Assembly: GCF_000270185.1 (NCBI RefSeq)
Contig: NC_015517.1
Location: 54,801-118,800 of the forward strand
Origin: Melissococcus plutonius ATCC 35311
GTDB lineage: Bacteria > Bacillota > Bacilli > Lactobacillales > Enterococcaceae
Direction: 5' to 3'
DNA: 64,000 nt
Made by a program: the position numbers and the translations under genes. Positions 21,491 through 32,034 of this stretch are shown here, one piece after another. The notes beneath the pieces are model-generated. The model made no database searches. It was given only the letters and a program-made list of their open reading frames with translations, and had not been told where the DNA came from. Each line of letters opens with the position of its first letter. Within the stretch, counting starts at the first letter, position 1.

Positions 21491-23470
21491 ATGCGAAAAA
21501 TTTTAAAATTAGTTACTATTATTTCTTTGGTAATATCTAGCTTTCCTGTAGGGTTATTGACTGATGCTAATGAAACGAATGCTGAAACAGCTGAAACGGT
21601 ACAAACAACCACCAAAACAGATGGAATATCTGAAGCCGAACAATCAGCTAAAATGGATGGAACGTCTGAAACAGCACAGATAACTAAAACAGATGGAACT
21701 TCTGAGACAACACAATCAGTCGAAACAGCTGAAATACCAAAAAAAGTTAATAGAGAAAATTTCTTGGATTATTTTCAACTAGGTGGTGTTTCTACATATG
21801 ATAAGGGAACAGGCATTGTTACACTAACACCAAATAAAAGTCATCAAGTTGGGAATGTTACACTTAAACAACGGTTTCATTCACATACATCATTCGATTT
21901 AAAGGGTGCCATTTACCTAGGAGATAAATTAGATTCTGAAGGAGGGGCTGATGGTATTGGCTTTGCTATTCATCCCAATGCAATTGGTTCTGTAGGCTAT
22001 TCGGGAGCCAATCTGGGAATTGGTGGATTGCCTAATGCTGTTGGTTTTAAATTAGACACTTTTTATAATGGCAAGCAAACTCCTGATCCTAATGCATCAG
22101 ATGATGTTCATAAATTAGGCTGGGATGCAGATCCTATTCGGGGACAGAATAACCCATTCGGTGCTATTGTTCATACTAATGCTAAGGGTTATGTCACTAC
22201 AGAAACAAAAGATGTAAAACTTCTAGATAAAAAACAAGTGCTGAATAAAGCTATTAAAAGAGAAGAAACTGATGGCGGATACGATGCATTGCTAGCTAAA
22301 GGAGAGAACGAGAAAGGTTTTGTTCCTATAGACTTTGACTATGATAGCAACTCGCATATCCTAACCGTAACATTTGGCGTACAAAAATGGCAAACAAAGA
22401 TTGATAGTGCAGAATCTTTAGCAACATCTGTTAGTGGATCTACTGGGTTATTTAGGAATCTTCAGAGTTTAGGTTTGACTCAGCTAGTTATGTAAAAGCA
22501 ACAAATATTAAAGTAAATAAAGTTTGGAAAGATAATAATAATCAGGATGGCATACGTCCAGATTCAGTGTTGGTTAATCTTCTACAGAATGGTAAATTTT
22601 TCCAATCTTATTCTTTAAAGAGCTCAGAAAATTGGGAACATACATTTGATAATTTGGTAGCAGAAGGTTTACATGGAAATAAGTTTACTTATTCTATCGA
22701 GGAAGCTTCAGTTCCAAGTGGATATACTTCTTCAAAGGAAGGCAACACGATTATTAATACACACCCAATAAAAACTACTACAGTCTCTGGCATTAAAATC
22801 TGGGATGATGATAATAACCATGATGGTACACGTCCAGATAAGATCACCATTCATTTAATGGCGAATGGCAAGGAAGTAAATAAAAAAGAAGTCACAGCTA
22901 AAGACAATTGGAAGTACAGTTTTACCGACTTACCAGAAAATGAAGCCGGCAAAGCGATTAAGTACACAGTAAAAGAAGACCAAGTGCCGGGCTACGAAAC
23001 CAGTTATGAAGGAAACAACGTTGTTAACAAACATCCTTCAGCAAAAACTGAGGTATCGGGTGCAAAAATTTGGGAAGATAACAATGACCAAGATGGCACA
23101 CGTCCAACCAAGATTACGGTTCATCTGATGGCCAATGACAAAGAAGTGGACCATAAAGAAGTTACCGGAGAAAATGGCTGGAAGTACAGCTTTACTGACT
23201 TACCAAAAAATGAAGCCGGCAAAGCGATTAAGTACACAGTAAAAGAAGACCAAGTGCCGGGCTACGAAACCAGTTATGAAGGGAACAATGTTGTTAACAA
23301 ACATCCTTCAGCAAAAACTGAAGTATCGGGTGCAAAAAGCTGGGAAGATAACAATGACCAAGATGGCACACGACCAGATAAAATTACGGTTCATTTGATG
23401 GCGAATGACAAAGAAGTGGATCATAAAGACGTCACAGCCAAAGACAGTTGGAAGTATAGTTTTACCGACT
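21491..23470 (+). pseudogene. L-type lectin / Cna-B repeat surface protein, frameshifted and truncated
   Basis: Start at 21491 (MRKILKLVTIISLVISS) after GAAGGGAGAAGAG; an in-frame upstream ATG at 21434 lacks a site and would bury the signal peptide. Order: signal peptide 1-33, a Thr/Glu/Lys-rich stretch with KTDG.SE repeats, and an L-type lectin domain ('QLGGVSTYDKGTGIVTLTP', 'GGADGIGFAIHP', 'NAVGFKLDTF'). Frame one ends at 22495. One missing T in the TTT at 22468-22470 shifts the frame; restored it reads QSFRFDSASYVKATNIKV. Cna-B modules of about 90 residues (270 bp period, boundaries near 22501, 22771, 23041, 23311) follow, with 'GTRPDKITVHLMAN' and 'WKYSFTDLP'. The fourth breaks off at 'KYSFTD', so the wall anchor is lost. 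Confidence 0.85.
22501..23470 (+). repeat. tandem Cna-B coding repeats, 270-bp period
   Basis: Units begin near 22501, 22771, 23041 and 23311. The last two full units are nearly identical at DNA level (for example GAAGACCAAGTGCCGGGCTA occurs in both), which signals recent duplication or gene conversion. The first unit is diverged. Their DNA is less AT-rich than the surroundings. Confidence 0.85.
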
Positions 23471-24499
23471 CAGACAACAATTAAAAATGCACCTGTTCAG
23501 GGAACAGGCGACCAAACTGTATTTACAGATGATGATGGACAGAATTATCTGATCTTTTCGGGTAAAAATGGTCGAAAACATACTTTTGTAAGTAAGATTT
23601 CAGCAGAAGATTCTCTTTCAATTGAACCTGGTGTACAAATTGGTTATGTCAGTAGTGGTCGAGAGGGAAATGCATTATTTCATTTGAATCATCATTATTA
23701 TGCAGCCTCTTCAGATTTACATGGTTGGAATGCTTCACAAACTCATATTATTCGTTCACAAACCAATAACATACTGGGAAATTATTCTACTAGTTATATT
23801 TTACCAGGAACAGAGAAGGACTACAGTCACGTAACGCAAACAGGTTTTTTTGTAAAAGTAAAAGGAAAAAAACAAGAAACGGTAATTTATTGTGGTGATC
23901 GTTGGGCAGATTTTGCTTGGAATGGATTAGGATATAATCAATGGATGCCTATATCTGCAAACGAAAAAGACATTCAGCTGCATTCCCTAAGTAATTGGAA
24001 ATTAAATACAGTGACAGGTGAATGGCAGGTAGGTGATAATAACAATTATATTTTAAATCCTGAATTTGCCGCCGATCGCATTATTGTAAACAAACTAACT
24101 GGTTGGGAAAATCAATTGGAAGAAAACTCTGCAAATTTTGTTAGCAATGTCTCTCCCTGATCCAATCGAACACGATTTGTGTTGCAATTAGGTGCAGATC
24201 AAGCTTATGGAGGAAGTGTATATCAAGAAATACAATTACCAAAAGGAAAATACCATTTTTGTTTAGACAAAAACAGTCTTGGTGATTTGGATATAGCTAA
24301 GGTAATCATTCAAGATGGAAAAAGAAAAACCTATGAATTCTCTCTAAAAGAAAAAACAAATGGATGGCAAACAAAAGAATGGAAAGATATTGAGATAACC
24401 AGTGGTAAAGCAAAAATAGGTTTGTATGTAAAAAGCAAAACAGGCGGACATTATTTAAAAATAGATAATCTGTCATTAACCAAGCAAACAGATGAATAA
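23469..24499 (+). pseudogene. 3' part of a GH43-like secreted glycosidase, broken
   Basis: The frame from about 23469 reads TQTTIKNAPVQGTGDQTVF and then a five-blade-propeller style C-terminal half: 'DGQNYLIFSGKNGRKHTFVSKI', 'FHLNHHYYAASSDLHGWNAS', 'TVIYCGDRWADFAWNGLGYNQWMPI'. A carbohydrate-binding-like tail follows ('ILNPEFAADR ... GWENQ'). It has no start of its own, since it is joined out of frame to the lectin gene. An in-frame TGA at 24158-24160 interrupts it again, after which the frame continues (SNRTRFVLQLGADQAYGG) to 24499. GH43 assignment is by motif appearance, moderate confidence. The N-terminal propeller half with its catalytic Asp is absent. Confidence 0.65.
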
Positions 24500-24527
24500 A
24501 TAATTAATTTTGTCAAACAATACAGTA

Positions 24528-24573
24528 TACGAGCCATTTCTTCATTAATTCCTGATTGAAGAAATGGCTCGTA
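24528..24573 (+). terminator. hairpin terminator after the surface-protein remnants
   Basis: 17-bp perfect stem TACGAGCCATTTCTTCA / TGAAGAAATGGCTCGTA followed by TTTTT. The next 650 bp (to 25224) are AT-rich with nothing I recognise. Confidence 0.85.
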
Positions 24574-25224
24574 TTTTTAGGTATCTAAAAATATCTTCTG
24601 AAAATTCCGATTTGGTTGATGATCCTTTTTATTTCATTGGTGTATAACAGAGAAACAATAAATAAAAAAGCTAAATAAATTAAAAGTATAACTTATACTT
24701 TTTGAAAAATAATAAATAAAAGATACTTTAAATATTAATCATATTTCAGTTTCTCATTTATTAGAATTGCTCACCCAGAAAAATTTTTAGAGACTTCATA
24801 GATAAAAATAAGCCTTAATAATGCTGTAAATTGATTTAAAAGTTATCGTTCGATAAGCATTAAATTTATGCAACACTATCAATATTGACCATTCGTTTTT
24901 CTAAATAATCAAGTAATAGATACATAAATCTATGAAATATTTATAAAAAATAAAAACCTATACTTTGTTAGTTTTAGGATGATCAATAATATCGGTGAAA
25001 TTCAAAAGTATTTCATGTTAGACTGTTTAAATCTTTCTCATTGAATAAATCAATAGTGATTAATTGTTAAGAAGATATCTTAGTTTTAATAGACTGGTCA
25101 TTTTAAACTTATTAGTTGCAATTGATTGTAAAAATAAGCGATTTCAATTATCATAATTATGATAGATGGCTCATAAAACCAATTGGTATATCAAATAAAT
25201 TTTAAAGAAAGGGCATTTTATCAA

Positions 25225-25668
25225 ATGACTTTTTATAGTATTGATTTTTTAAAATCGCAATCTAGTTGGAATGATTATTTAAAGTATGCATTTATCTTTG
25301 GTTTATTAATTATTTTAATTATTGTCTTTATCTTTTATATAAAAAATAAACTACAAACAAAATATCGAGACTTAAGCTTGATTATTTTGTTAACGATTAT
25401 ATTTATCCTAGGTATTCAGTATTCTCAATATATTCAAAATCAAAACCAACATTCAGGAACTGCTCAAATGATAAATGTTATAAAACAAGTAGCAGAAAAC
25501 GAACATAAGAATAGCCAAGATATTTTAGTAAATAGTACCTATTTAACTGATGGCGTTCTTATGAAAATCAATAAGCAATATTATAAAATCAATCTAAGTC
25601 CAGATAGCAATTCCTATGTAACGCAAAAAATTTATTTATTGAATCCAGATATTACAATACAAAGATAG
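25225..25668 (+). CDS. DUF3290 family membrane protein
   Basis: 147-residue protein with the start chosen at MTFYSIDFLKSQ, the family's usual N-terminus, preceded by AAAGGG; the frame is open further upstream only to a TTG. Two membrane spans lie near residues 22-42 and 50-68, followed by a small soluble domain (residues 80-147). It sits 8 bp before a DUF421 gene. DUF3290 and DUF421 (YetF) are a recurring pair in lactic acid bacteria. Function is unknown. Confidence 0.8.
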   Translation: MTFYSIDFLKSQSSWNDYLKYAFIFGLLIILIIVFIFYIKNKLQTKYRDLSLIILLTIIFILGIQYSQYIQNQNQHSGTAQMINVIKQVAENEHKNSQDILVNSTYLTDGVLMKINKQYYKINLSPDSNSYVTQKIYLLNPDITIQR

Positions 25669-25676
25669 GAGAACTT

Positions 25677-26321
25677 ATGCCAGCATATAATTTAACCTTC
25701 ATTAAATTAGGATTAGGGATTGTTTGTTTAGTCATTCAAATTAACCTCACGGGAAGAAGCAATATAGCTCCTTCTTCAACACTTGATCAGGTAGAGAACT
25801 TTGTTCTTGGTGGTATTATCGGTGGTGTTATTTATAATGATTCTATTTCTATTCTACAATTTGTATTGGTTCTACTGCTTTGGACATTACTAGTTCTAAT
25901 TGTAAAATTTATTAGAGAACATAATCGTTTTTTGAAAAATTTTATTGATGGTAAGCCAGTTACCTTAATAAAAGATGGAAAGATTAATATAAAAGAATGT
26001 CTACAGTATGGCATTTCTGCGAATGATTTAATGTTTAAACTACGAAGCAATAAAATTTTTCAGGTCGAACCTATTAAGCGTGCAATCTTAGAACAAAATG
26101 GTCAATTGACGATAACCAAATTTGGAGAGCAAAATGTGTATTATCCTTTAATTGTAGATGGACAAATAAACCCAGATGTCTTAGAAGCAGCGGGAAAAGA
26201 TATAAATTGGTTAAACCAGCAAATAAAAGAGAAAAATTATAAAAATGTCAAAGAAATTTATTTAGGTGAATATTTGTCAGGTAAACTAACGCTATATGGT
26301 TATAATGATAAAGAGGATTAA
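25677..26321 (+). CDS. DUF421 (YetF-like) membrane protein
   Basis: 214-residue protein: three N-terminal membrane spans (residues 5-80, with 'RSNIAPSSTLDQVENFVLGGIIGG'), then the cytoplasmic double-domain 'NRFLKNFIDGKPVTLIKDGKIN' and 'LMFKLRSNKIFQVEPIKRAILEQNGQLT', both hallmarks of DUF421. YetF-type proteins in spore formers affect germination and membrane properties, but in non-sporulating cocci the role is unknown. AGGAGA precedes the start. It is cotranscribed with the DUF3290 gene. Confidence 0.85.
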   Translation: MPAYNLTFIKLGLGIVCLVIQINLTGRSNIAPSSTLDQVENFVLGGIIGGVIYNDSISILQFVLVLLLWTLLVLIVKFIREHNRFLKNFIDGKPVTLIKDGKINIKECLQYGISANDLMFKLRSNKIFQVEPIKRAILEQNGQLTITKFGEQNVYYPLIVDGQINPDVLEAAGKDINWLNQQIKEKNYKNVKEIYLGEYLSGKLTLYGYNDKED

Positions 26322-26461
26322 TTCATTCTTAGCCTCCTCTCAAAAATGATTCTTTTCTTTTACAAATCATTGATTACTGTCCATTAACTACTTACTATAG
26401 ATAGGAAGAATCAATTATTGGGTAAAAATTAGTTTGGTTTTTCTTTAGATGAACAAATAAA

Positions 26462-26503
26462 AACCTAGAACGATCATACAACCATGATCATTCTAGGTTT
26501 TTA
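26462..26503. terminator. bidirectional terminator between the DUF421 gene and mvaS
   Basis: Arms 26462-26477 and 26484-26499 (AACCTAGAACGATCAT / ATGATCATTCTAGGTT, one G-T pair) with T runs on the right. It serves the leftward mvaS and possibly the rightward DUF421 transcript. Confidence 0.75.
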
Positions 26504-26506
26504 TTT

Positions 26507-27667
26507 TTAGTCATCTATTTTGTAATATCGAATATTTCCCATCATTTTTTGAATGGCAAATAAGGTAGTATCATTGAATAGATATTCGTTTTCATCTTGC
26601 GGTAAAACATCTTCAAATATTTTTTCATAATCTGTAATGGATAACGATTGTCGATTATCCAATAAAGCTTGATGCTCATTCGTCATTAAATATTTTTCGT
26701 AACCTTCTACTAGTTCCATTGAAAAGAATTCACTAACTGCTCCAGAACCATAACTGAACAAACCAATTCGATCACCAGCCTGTAATGTTTGACTATTGTC
26801 CAGCAGGGAAATAAGGCCCAAATAAAGAGAACCGGTATAAAGATTTCCTGTTTGTCGACTATAAATAGTCGATTGCTCATAATAATGTTGGAAACGTTCT
26901 TGATCGTTTTCACTGATTTCTGGGAAAATTGCTTTTAAAGCCTTTTTCCCCATTTTTGTATAAGGTAAATGGAAAGTTAGGGCTATATAGTCACTAGGCT
27001 GCAATTGGTTTTGTTTAAGATTTTGCTTCCACACTTTTACAAAAGAATTAATGTAGACTTCATTAGATAATTGACCATCCACCAAAGGATAATGATGACC
27101 AACAGGTCGCCAAAAATCATAGATATCTTCTGAATAAAAAACACTGTCATTCATAAAAGTCAATAAACAAGGGTCAGCACTAATCAACATAGCAACAGCA
27201 CCACAACCTTGTGTAGGCTCACCTGCTGTTTTAAGTCCATATTTAGCAATATCAGTAGTAATCACTAACACTTTTCTTTGAGGATGACATGCTATATAGT
27301 TGTAAGCTTGTTGTATAGCGGCAGTTCCTCCATAACAAGCATGTTTAATTTCAAAAGAACGAGCAAAGGGTTGTATGCCTAATAATCGATGAATAATAAC
27401 GGCACTTGATTTTGAAAAATCAATTCCAGATTCAGTACCAACAATAACCATATCAATCGTCTGTTTATCTTCATCTGAAAGAATTTTTTTGGCAGCAGAA
27501 GCTCCCAAGGTAACAATATCTTGTGTTTTTGGTATCACGGACATCTTATCTTGTCCAAGTCCAATATGAAATTTATCTGGATCGGTATCCCGAGCATTTG
27601 CTAATTCTGCCATATCTAAATAATAATTTGGTACATGAAAACTAATCTTGTCAATTCCTATTTTCAT
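26507..27667 (-). CDS. mvaS: hydroxymethylglutaryl-CoA synthase
   Basis: Second step of the mevalonate route: acetoacetyl-CoA plus acetyl-CoA to HMG-CoA, in the cytoplasm. 386 residues, close to the enterococcal enzyme length. 'GIDKISFHVPNYYLDMAELA' is the N-terminal signature. The acid Glu lies in 'GTESGIDFSKS' near 80, the nucleophile Cys in 'EIKHACYGGTAA' near 110, and the His in 'TFHLPYTKMGKKA' near 235. AAAGGGGTAGACAA precedes ATG. It is divergent from mvaE across a 440-bp spacer holding a repeated 30-bp box. Confidence 0.97.
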   Translation of the reverse strand: MKIGIDKISFHVPNYYLDMAELANARDTDPDKFHIGLGQDKMSVIPKTQDIVTLGASAAKKILSDEDKQTIDMVIVGTESGIDFSKSSAVIIHRLLGIQPFARSFEIKHACYGGTAAIQQAYNYIACHPQRKVLVITTDIAKYGLKTAGEPTQGCGAVAMLISADPCLLTFMNDSVFYSEDIYDFWRPVGHHYPLVDGQLSNEVYINSFVKVWKQNLKQNQLQPSDYIALTFHLPYTKMGKKALKAIFPEISENDQERFQHYYEQSTIYSRQTGNLYTGSLYLGLISLLDNSQTLQAGDRIGLFSYGSGAVSEFFSMELVEGYEKYLMTNEHQALLDNRQSLSITDYEKIFEDVLPQDENEYLFNDTTLFAIQKMMGNIRYYKIDD

Positions 27668-27723
27668 TTGTCTACCCCTTTCCCTAAAATAATACCACAG
27701 AAAATCAAAAGTGGGGATATTAC

Positions 27724-27753
27724 ATTCTTAAGAAAGAATAAAACTATTTATGG
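27724..27753 (+). promoter_or_regulatory. 30-bp box, copy A, upstream of mvaS
   Basis: Begins ATTCTTAAGAAAGAATAAAA and matches copy B (28030-28059) at 27 of 30 positions in the same orientation. It lies 57 bp upstream of the mvaS start. It contains the palindrome TTCTTAAGAA. It may be a binding site for a shared regulator; see findings. Confidence 0.5.
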
Positions 27754-28029
27754 ATTAATTAGGATGAAGTAAGTATTAATAGATGAATGTTCCCTTATAA
27801 AAAATCTTTTCTAAATACCGGTTATAAGATAAAAAATTACATAGAAACATTCATTAGAAGTAAAAAACAAATATTAATCGGATATTTCTCATTTAAACTT
27901 GATATTTTGTTTAAATTAAAAGCATAAATGATTTATAAATTATTTCTAACTGGTTTTAAAATGATAAAAATCTAGGAGAATAAAATTAAATAAAATAAAA
28001 TAAAATCTCACCTCAATCAACCAATGTTT

Positions 28030-28059
28030 ATTCTTAAGAAATAGTAAAACTATCTATGG
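28030..28059 (+). promoter_or_regulatory. 30-bp box, copy B, at the mvaE promoter
   Basis: Begins ATTCTTAAGAAATAGTAAAA. It ends directly against a good -10 hexamer TATACT at 28060-28065, so it covers the -35 position, where no TTGACA-like sequence exists. That placement suits an activator or an overlapping repressor. Confidence 0.5.
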
Positions 28060-28106
28060 TATACTAAATCTGGAAATTTATTCTTTAGATTATTGGAGGA
28101 AGAATA

Positions 28107-30542
28107 ATGGAAGAAGTAGTCATCTTGAGTTCAGCAAGAACACCGATTGGAAAATATAAAGGCTCTTTAGCTCAATTTTCAGCTATGGAGTTAGGACGTA
28201 TAACTGTAAGTCAAGCGATCAAAAAAGCGAAAATAGAACCTAATGAAATAGATCAAGTTTTTATTGGAAATGTTTTGCAGGCAGGCAATGGCCAAAATAT
28301 TGCTCGTCAAATTGCTATAAATTCAAACATCCCTTATGAAGTACCGGCAACAACGATTAATGAAGTTTGTGGTTCAGGATTAAAGGCAATTATCTTAGCC
28401 ATGCAACAAATTCAGTTAGGAAGAGCTGATGTAGTAGTTGCTGGTGGAACTGAAAGTATGTCTCAAGCTCCTGAATTGAAAAAATTTGATTATATTACTG
28501 ATGAATGGCAGCTCCCATTTTCAAGTATGATTTATGATGGATTAACAGATGCTTTTAGTCATAAACATATGGGATTTACAGCAGAAAATGTTGCAGATAA
28601 CTACTCTATTAAGCGTGAACAAATGGATCAATTTTCTTTCTATTCACAGAAAAAAGCAATTCAGGCAAGTCAAAATGGAAAATTTGCAAATGAAATTGTT
28701 CCAATAGAAATAACAAAGGATCAACAATTAAAGATAGACGAAGGCATCCGCTTGGATACAAAACTAGAAAAAATTGCTAGTTTAAAACCTGTATTTAAAG
28801 AAAATGGGAAAATAACTGCTGGAAATGCGTCCACTTTGAGTGATGGTGCAGCTACACTTGTCTTATCTTCTAAATCCTATGCTATAAAAAATGGGCTAGA
28901 TTATTTAGCTACCATTAATGAGTATAGTGAAGTGGGCATTGATCCTGATCTTATGGGAATTTCACCAATTCAAGCAGTCCAACAATTGCTTGAAAGACAG
29001 CAAAAATCGATTAAAGATATTGATCTTTTTGAGATTAATGAAGCATTCTCAGCTACTTCAATTGTTGTACAAGAGAAATTACAATTACCTGCAGAGAAAG
29101 TGAATATTTATGGTGGTAGTATCGCTTTAGGGCATCCTCTTGGTGCTACTGGGGTTCGTATTGTTACTACATTGTTATCTGAGTTGTATCAAGAAAAGAA
29201 ACACAGTGGAATTGCTAGTTTATGTATTGGTGGTGGTTTGGGTCTAGCTTTAATGATTACCAAAAATAAACAACTAGAGGAACATGAGAATAAAGGAAAG
29301 AAATTTTACCAATTAACAAATAAAGAACGCTTGAATGAACTGGTTAAACTAGGGAAATTAACAGACGAAGAAGCCAGACAACTCGAATTTGAAACTGTTT
29401 TACCTGAAAAAATTTCAAATAATATGATTGAAAATCAAATTAGTGAAGTGGCCATTCCATTAGGTATTGCTCAAAATTTTGTCATTAATGACAAGAAAAA
29501 ATGGATTCCCATGGCAACAGAAGAACCTTCAGTAATTGCTGCAGCTAGTAACGCTGCCAAAATTATTGCCAACAGTGGTGGCATTCAATCACAAGCAATA
29601 GAGCGACAAATGATTGGACAAATTGTATTAAAAAATGTGACCGATTATGCTAAGACTCAAGAAAAAATCATTCAATATAAGGAACAACTGTTTGACACAG
29701 CAAAAGAAGCCTATCCGTCAATTTACCAACGGGGTGGTGGTATAAAAGATCTTAAAATTCGAACTTTTAAAGATCAAAATTACCTATCGATCGATTTAAG
29801 TGTAGATGTGAAAGATGCGATGGGCGCCAATATCTTAAATACTATTTTAGAAAAAATTACCCAAAAACTACACGAACTATTACCAGATATAGATGTTTTA
29901 TTTAGTATTTTAAGTAATTATGCAGTACGCTCTTTAGTTAAAGCCTCTTGTACCATACCAGTTAATAAACTAGGTAAAGATGTCGCTGAGAAAATTGTTT
30001 CAGCTAGCGAGTATGCTAAAATAGATTCCTATCGTGCAGTGACCCACAACAAAGGAATTATGAATGGCATTGATGCGGTTGTATTAGCAACAGGAAACGA
30101 TACAAGGGCAGTTGCTGCAGCTAGTCATGCCTATGCAGCAAAAAATGGCAATTATGAAGGATTAACAACCTGGCAATTTGATCAATCGCAAGAAAATATA
30201 ATTGGTGAATTAGTCTTACCTATGGCAGTCGGTATTCATGGTGGAGCAACCAATCTTTTACCAAAAGCCAAATTAAGTTTAAAATTATTAGAAGTTAAAA
30301 ATGCTAGTGAACTTGCTGAAATTATTGTTGCTGTTGGATTAGCTCAAAATTTAGCTGCAATTAAAGCATTAGTTACTGATGGCATTCAAAAGGGACATAT
30401 GGCCTTACAAAGTCGTTCATTAGCGATTCAGGCAGGTGCCCAAGAAAATGAAATTAAACAAGTCACGCAACGATTAAAAAAAGCAGAACATATTAATTTG
30501 GCTACTGCTAAAGAAATCTTAGCTACACTAAGACAAAACTAG
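28107..30542 (+). CDS. mvaE: bifunctional acetyl-CoA acetyltransferase / HMG-CoA reductase
   Basis: 811-residue fusion characteristic of Enterococcus and relatives, catalysing the first and third mevalonate steps. Thiolase half (1-390): 'SSARTPIGKYKGSL', nucleophile Cys in 'NEVCGSGLKAI' near 88, 'GHPLGATG' His near 342, and the second Cys in 'CIGGGLGLALMI'. Class II HMG-CoA reductase half (about 405-811): 'ETVLPEKISNNMIENQI', 'PMATEEPSVIAAASNAAK' with the catalytic Glu, 'DAMGANILNTI' near 569, and 'GIHGGATNLLPKAK'. GGAGGAAGAATA precedes ATG. A hairpin (30583-30598 with 30608-30622, then TTTTC) ends the transcript. No missing catalytic residue was noted. Confidence 0.97.
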   Translation: MEEVVILSSARTPIGKYKGSLAQFSAMELGRITVSQAIKKAKIEPNEIDQVFIGNVLQAGNGQNIARQIAINSNIPYEVPATTINEVCGSGLKAIILAMQQIQLGRADVVVAGGTESMSQAPELKKFDYITDEWQLPFSSMIYDGLTDAFSHKHMGFTAENVADNYSIKREQMDQFSFYSQKKAIQASQNGKFANEIVPIEITKDQQLKIDEGIRLDTKLEKIASLKPVFKENGKITAGNASTLSDGAATLVLSSKSYAIKNGLDYLATINEYSEVGIDPDLMGISPIQAVQQLLERQQKSIKDIDLFEINEAFSATSIVVQEKLQLPAEKVNIYGGSIALGHPLGATGVRIVTTLLSELYQEKKHSGIASLCIGGGLGLALMITKNKQLEEHENKGKKFYQLTNKERLNELVKLGKLTDEEARQLEFETVLPEKISNNMIENQISEVAIPLGIAQNFVINDKKKWIPMATEEPSVIAAASNAAKIIANSGGIQSQAIERQMIGQIVLKNVTDYAKTQEKIIQYKEQLFDTAKEAYPSIYQRGGGIKDLKIRTFKDQNYLSIDLSVDVKDAMGANILNTILEKITQKLHELLPDIDVLFSILSNYAVRSLVKASCTIPVNKLGKDVAEKIVSASEYAKIDSYRAVTHNKGIMNGIDAVVLATGNDTRAVAAASHAYAAKNGNYEGLTTWQFDQSQENIIGELVLPMAVGIHGGATNLLPKAKLSLKLLEVKNASELAEIIVAVGLAQNLAAIKALVTDGIQKGHMALQSRSLAIQAGAQENEIKQVTQRLKKAEHINLATAKEILATLRQN

Positions 30543-30582
30543 GCTTTTACCTAATTAAAAAAGAGATTTTTCATAAAAAGGT

Positions 30583-30626
30583 AATCATTTAAAGTTAGAG
30601 TTTTATACTAATTTAAATGATTATTT
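30583..30626 (+). terminator. terminator of mvaE
   Basis: AATCATTTAAAGTTAG pairs with CTAATTTAAATGATT (one bulge), followed by ATTTTC. Confidence 0.65.
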
Positions 30627-32034
30627 TCTCACGAAAAAATCAAGAAGTCATTTATTTTTCTAATATTATTTAATTGAAAAATGCAATTAATGGTAAACAA
30701 TAAATTTATTTTTTAAGTGAATCATTCTCTAAGATTAATTTTTAAACATTATAGTTAAAAAAGCAAAGAAATATCTTACAGATATAACCAGCTGAAAGTT
30801 TTTCTAGGATGATTCAGCTAAGAATTTAATTGGAATGGTTTCTTATTCTTTTGAAAAATCATAGTATGATAGATTTTCTATTGTAATTTTATTAGGGATA
30901 CGGTATAGTAGCAACTATTAATAATTAGTTATTTATATAAAAAATATTAATAAAGACAGAATAATTAATAATATAGTCATTTGAAAAAGGCGTATTTTTT
31001 AACTAATCAAGTTATGATTAAAAATCTAAATAGACGACCTACTTAACAAGAATTTTCTCAAACCTTTTGGCATACATAATTGTAAGTAAATTTTAATTAG
31101 TTTAAAAATAAATGAATCTGTTACTTATATCTCTTGAAAAATTAGTAGAATAACTAGTTTAGAAGGTTTCTCTATTTCTACTTATTATAGATGAAGCATG
31201 GATTTAAGAATAAAATGGCGAATAGATAAAGGTTAAATATCATTGCAATATAAATTAAAAATAGATTTTCTGAAAATTCTAATTTTTAAAAATAATTAAT
31301 TTTTTGAACAATTATAAAAATCGTAAATTTTTAATTAATCTATAATAAATAGTTAGATAAAACGAAAATTTTTAAAATTCTGTTTATTTTATCTTTCATT
31401 CCTACTTTTTCATAACTCGTTTTCTTGGTGAAATGACTCATTTGCTTTGTTTTATAGGTTGGTCGTCTAAGCAATATTTAAAGTGAAATATAATGAAAAG
31501 TTTGTATTATTTAATTGTACTAGTTGAATATTTATAACGAATTAAGGTAGTGATCGATTTAAAATAGTTGTATTTCTTTTAAATTAAAAGGTTTACTTAC
31601 TTGAATAAAGATAAGGGAAACTGCCAAAGAGTAGATGCAATAGAATTATTTTTTTATGATTCGTTTAATTTATTCTTTGTATTTAAGCAATTCAGAATAT
31701 ATGACAGCTTTTCCATTATAGGTTGTCTTTATAACTAAAATAGCATAACTGATTATTTTTTATTCTGGTTAAACTAGAAAGGCTAAAAGCCTTACATAGT
31801 AACGGAAGAAATATGGAAAATTTTGTTCAATCAAATCATAGTAACGTTTAGTCAATAAAACAAACTTACATGAAAGATTGAATCCATCATTATTTACGAA
31901 AGTACTTAGATTGTCTGTCTTACTTTCAATATATTTTCTCCAAAAGAAAAATTTAGAAGGTGTATATTTTTATTTTTTAATTAATATTTATCAATTATTA
32001 TAAATGAATTATGTACTTTAAGGAGATAAATCAA
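30627..32034. other. 1.4-kb AT-rich region without recognised genes
   Basis: Both strands are densely stopped and no protein remnant stands out. A small hairpin AAGGCTAAAAGCCTT near 31780 and the ribosome site AAGGAGATAAATCAA at the end are the only landmarks. It is either an eroded gene beyond recognition or a long regulatory leader for the oxoproline operon. Confidence 0.45.

Noticed and set aside
22501..23470. Regular repeats as a possible CRISPR array
   Set aside because: The units are 270 bp, coding, and translate to Cna-B modules.
30627..32034. Hidden pseudogene in the large gap before DUF969
   Set aside because: Reading both strands gave no stretch with protein-like texture longer than about 25 residues.
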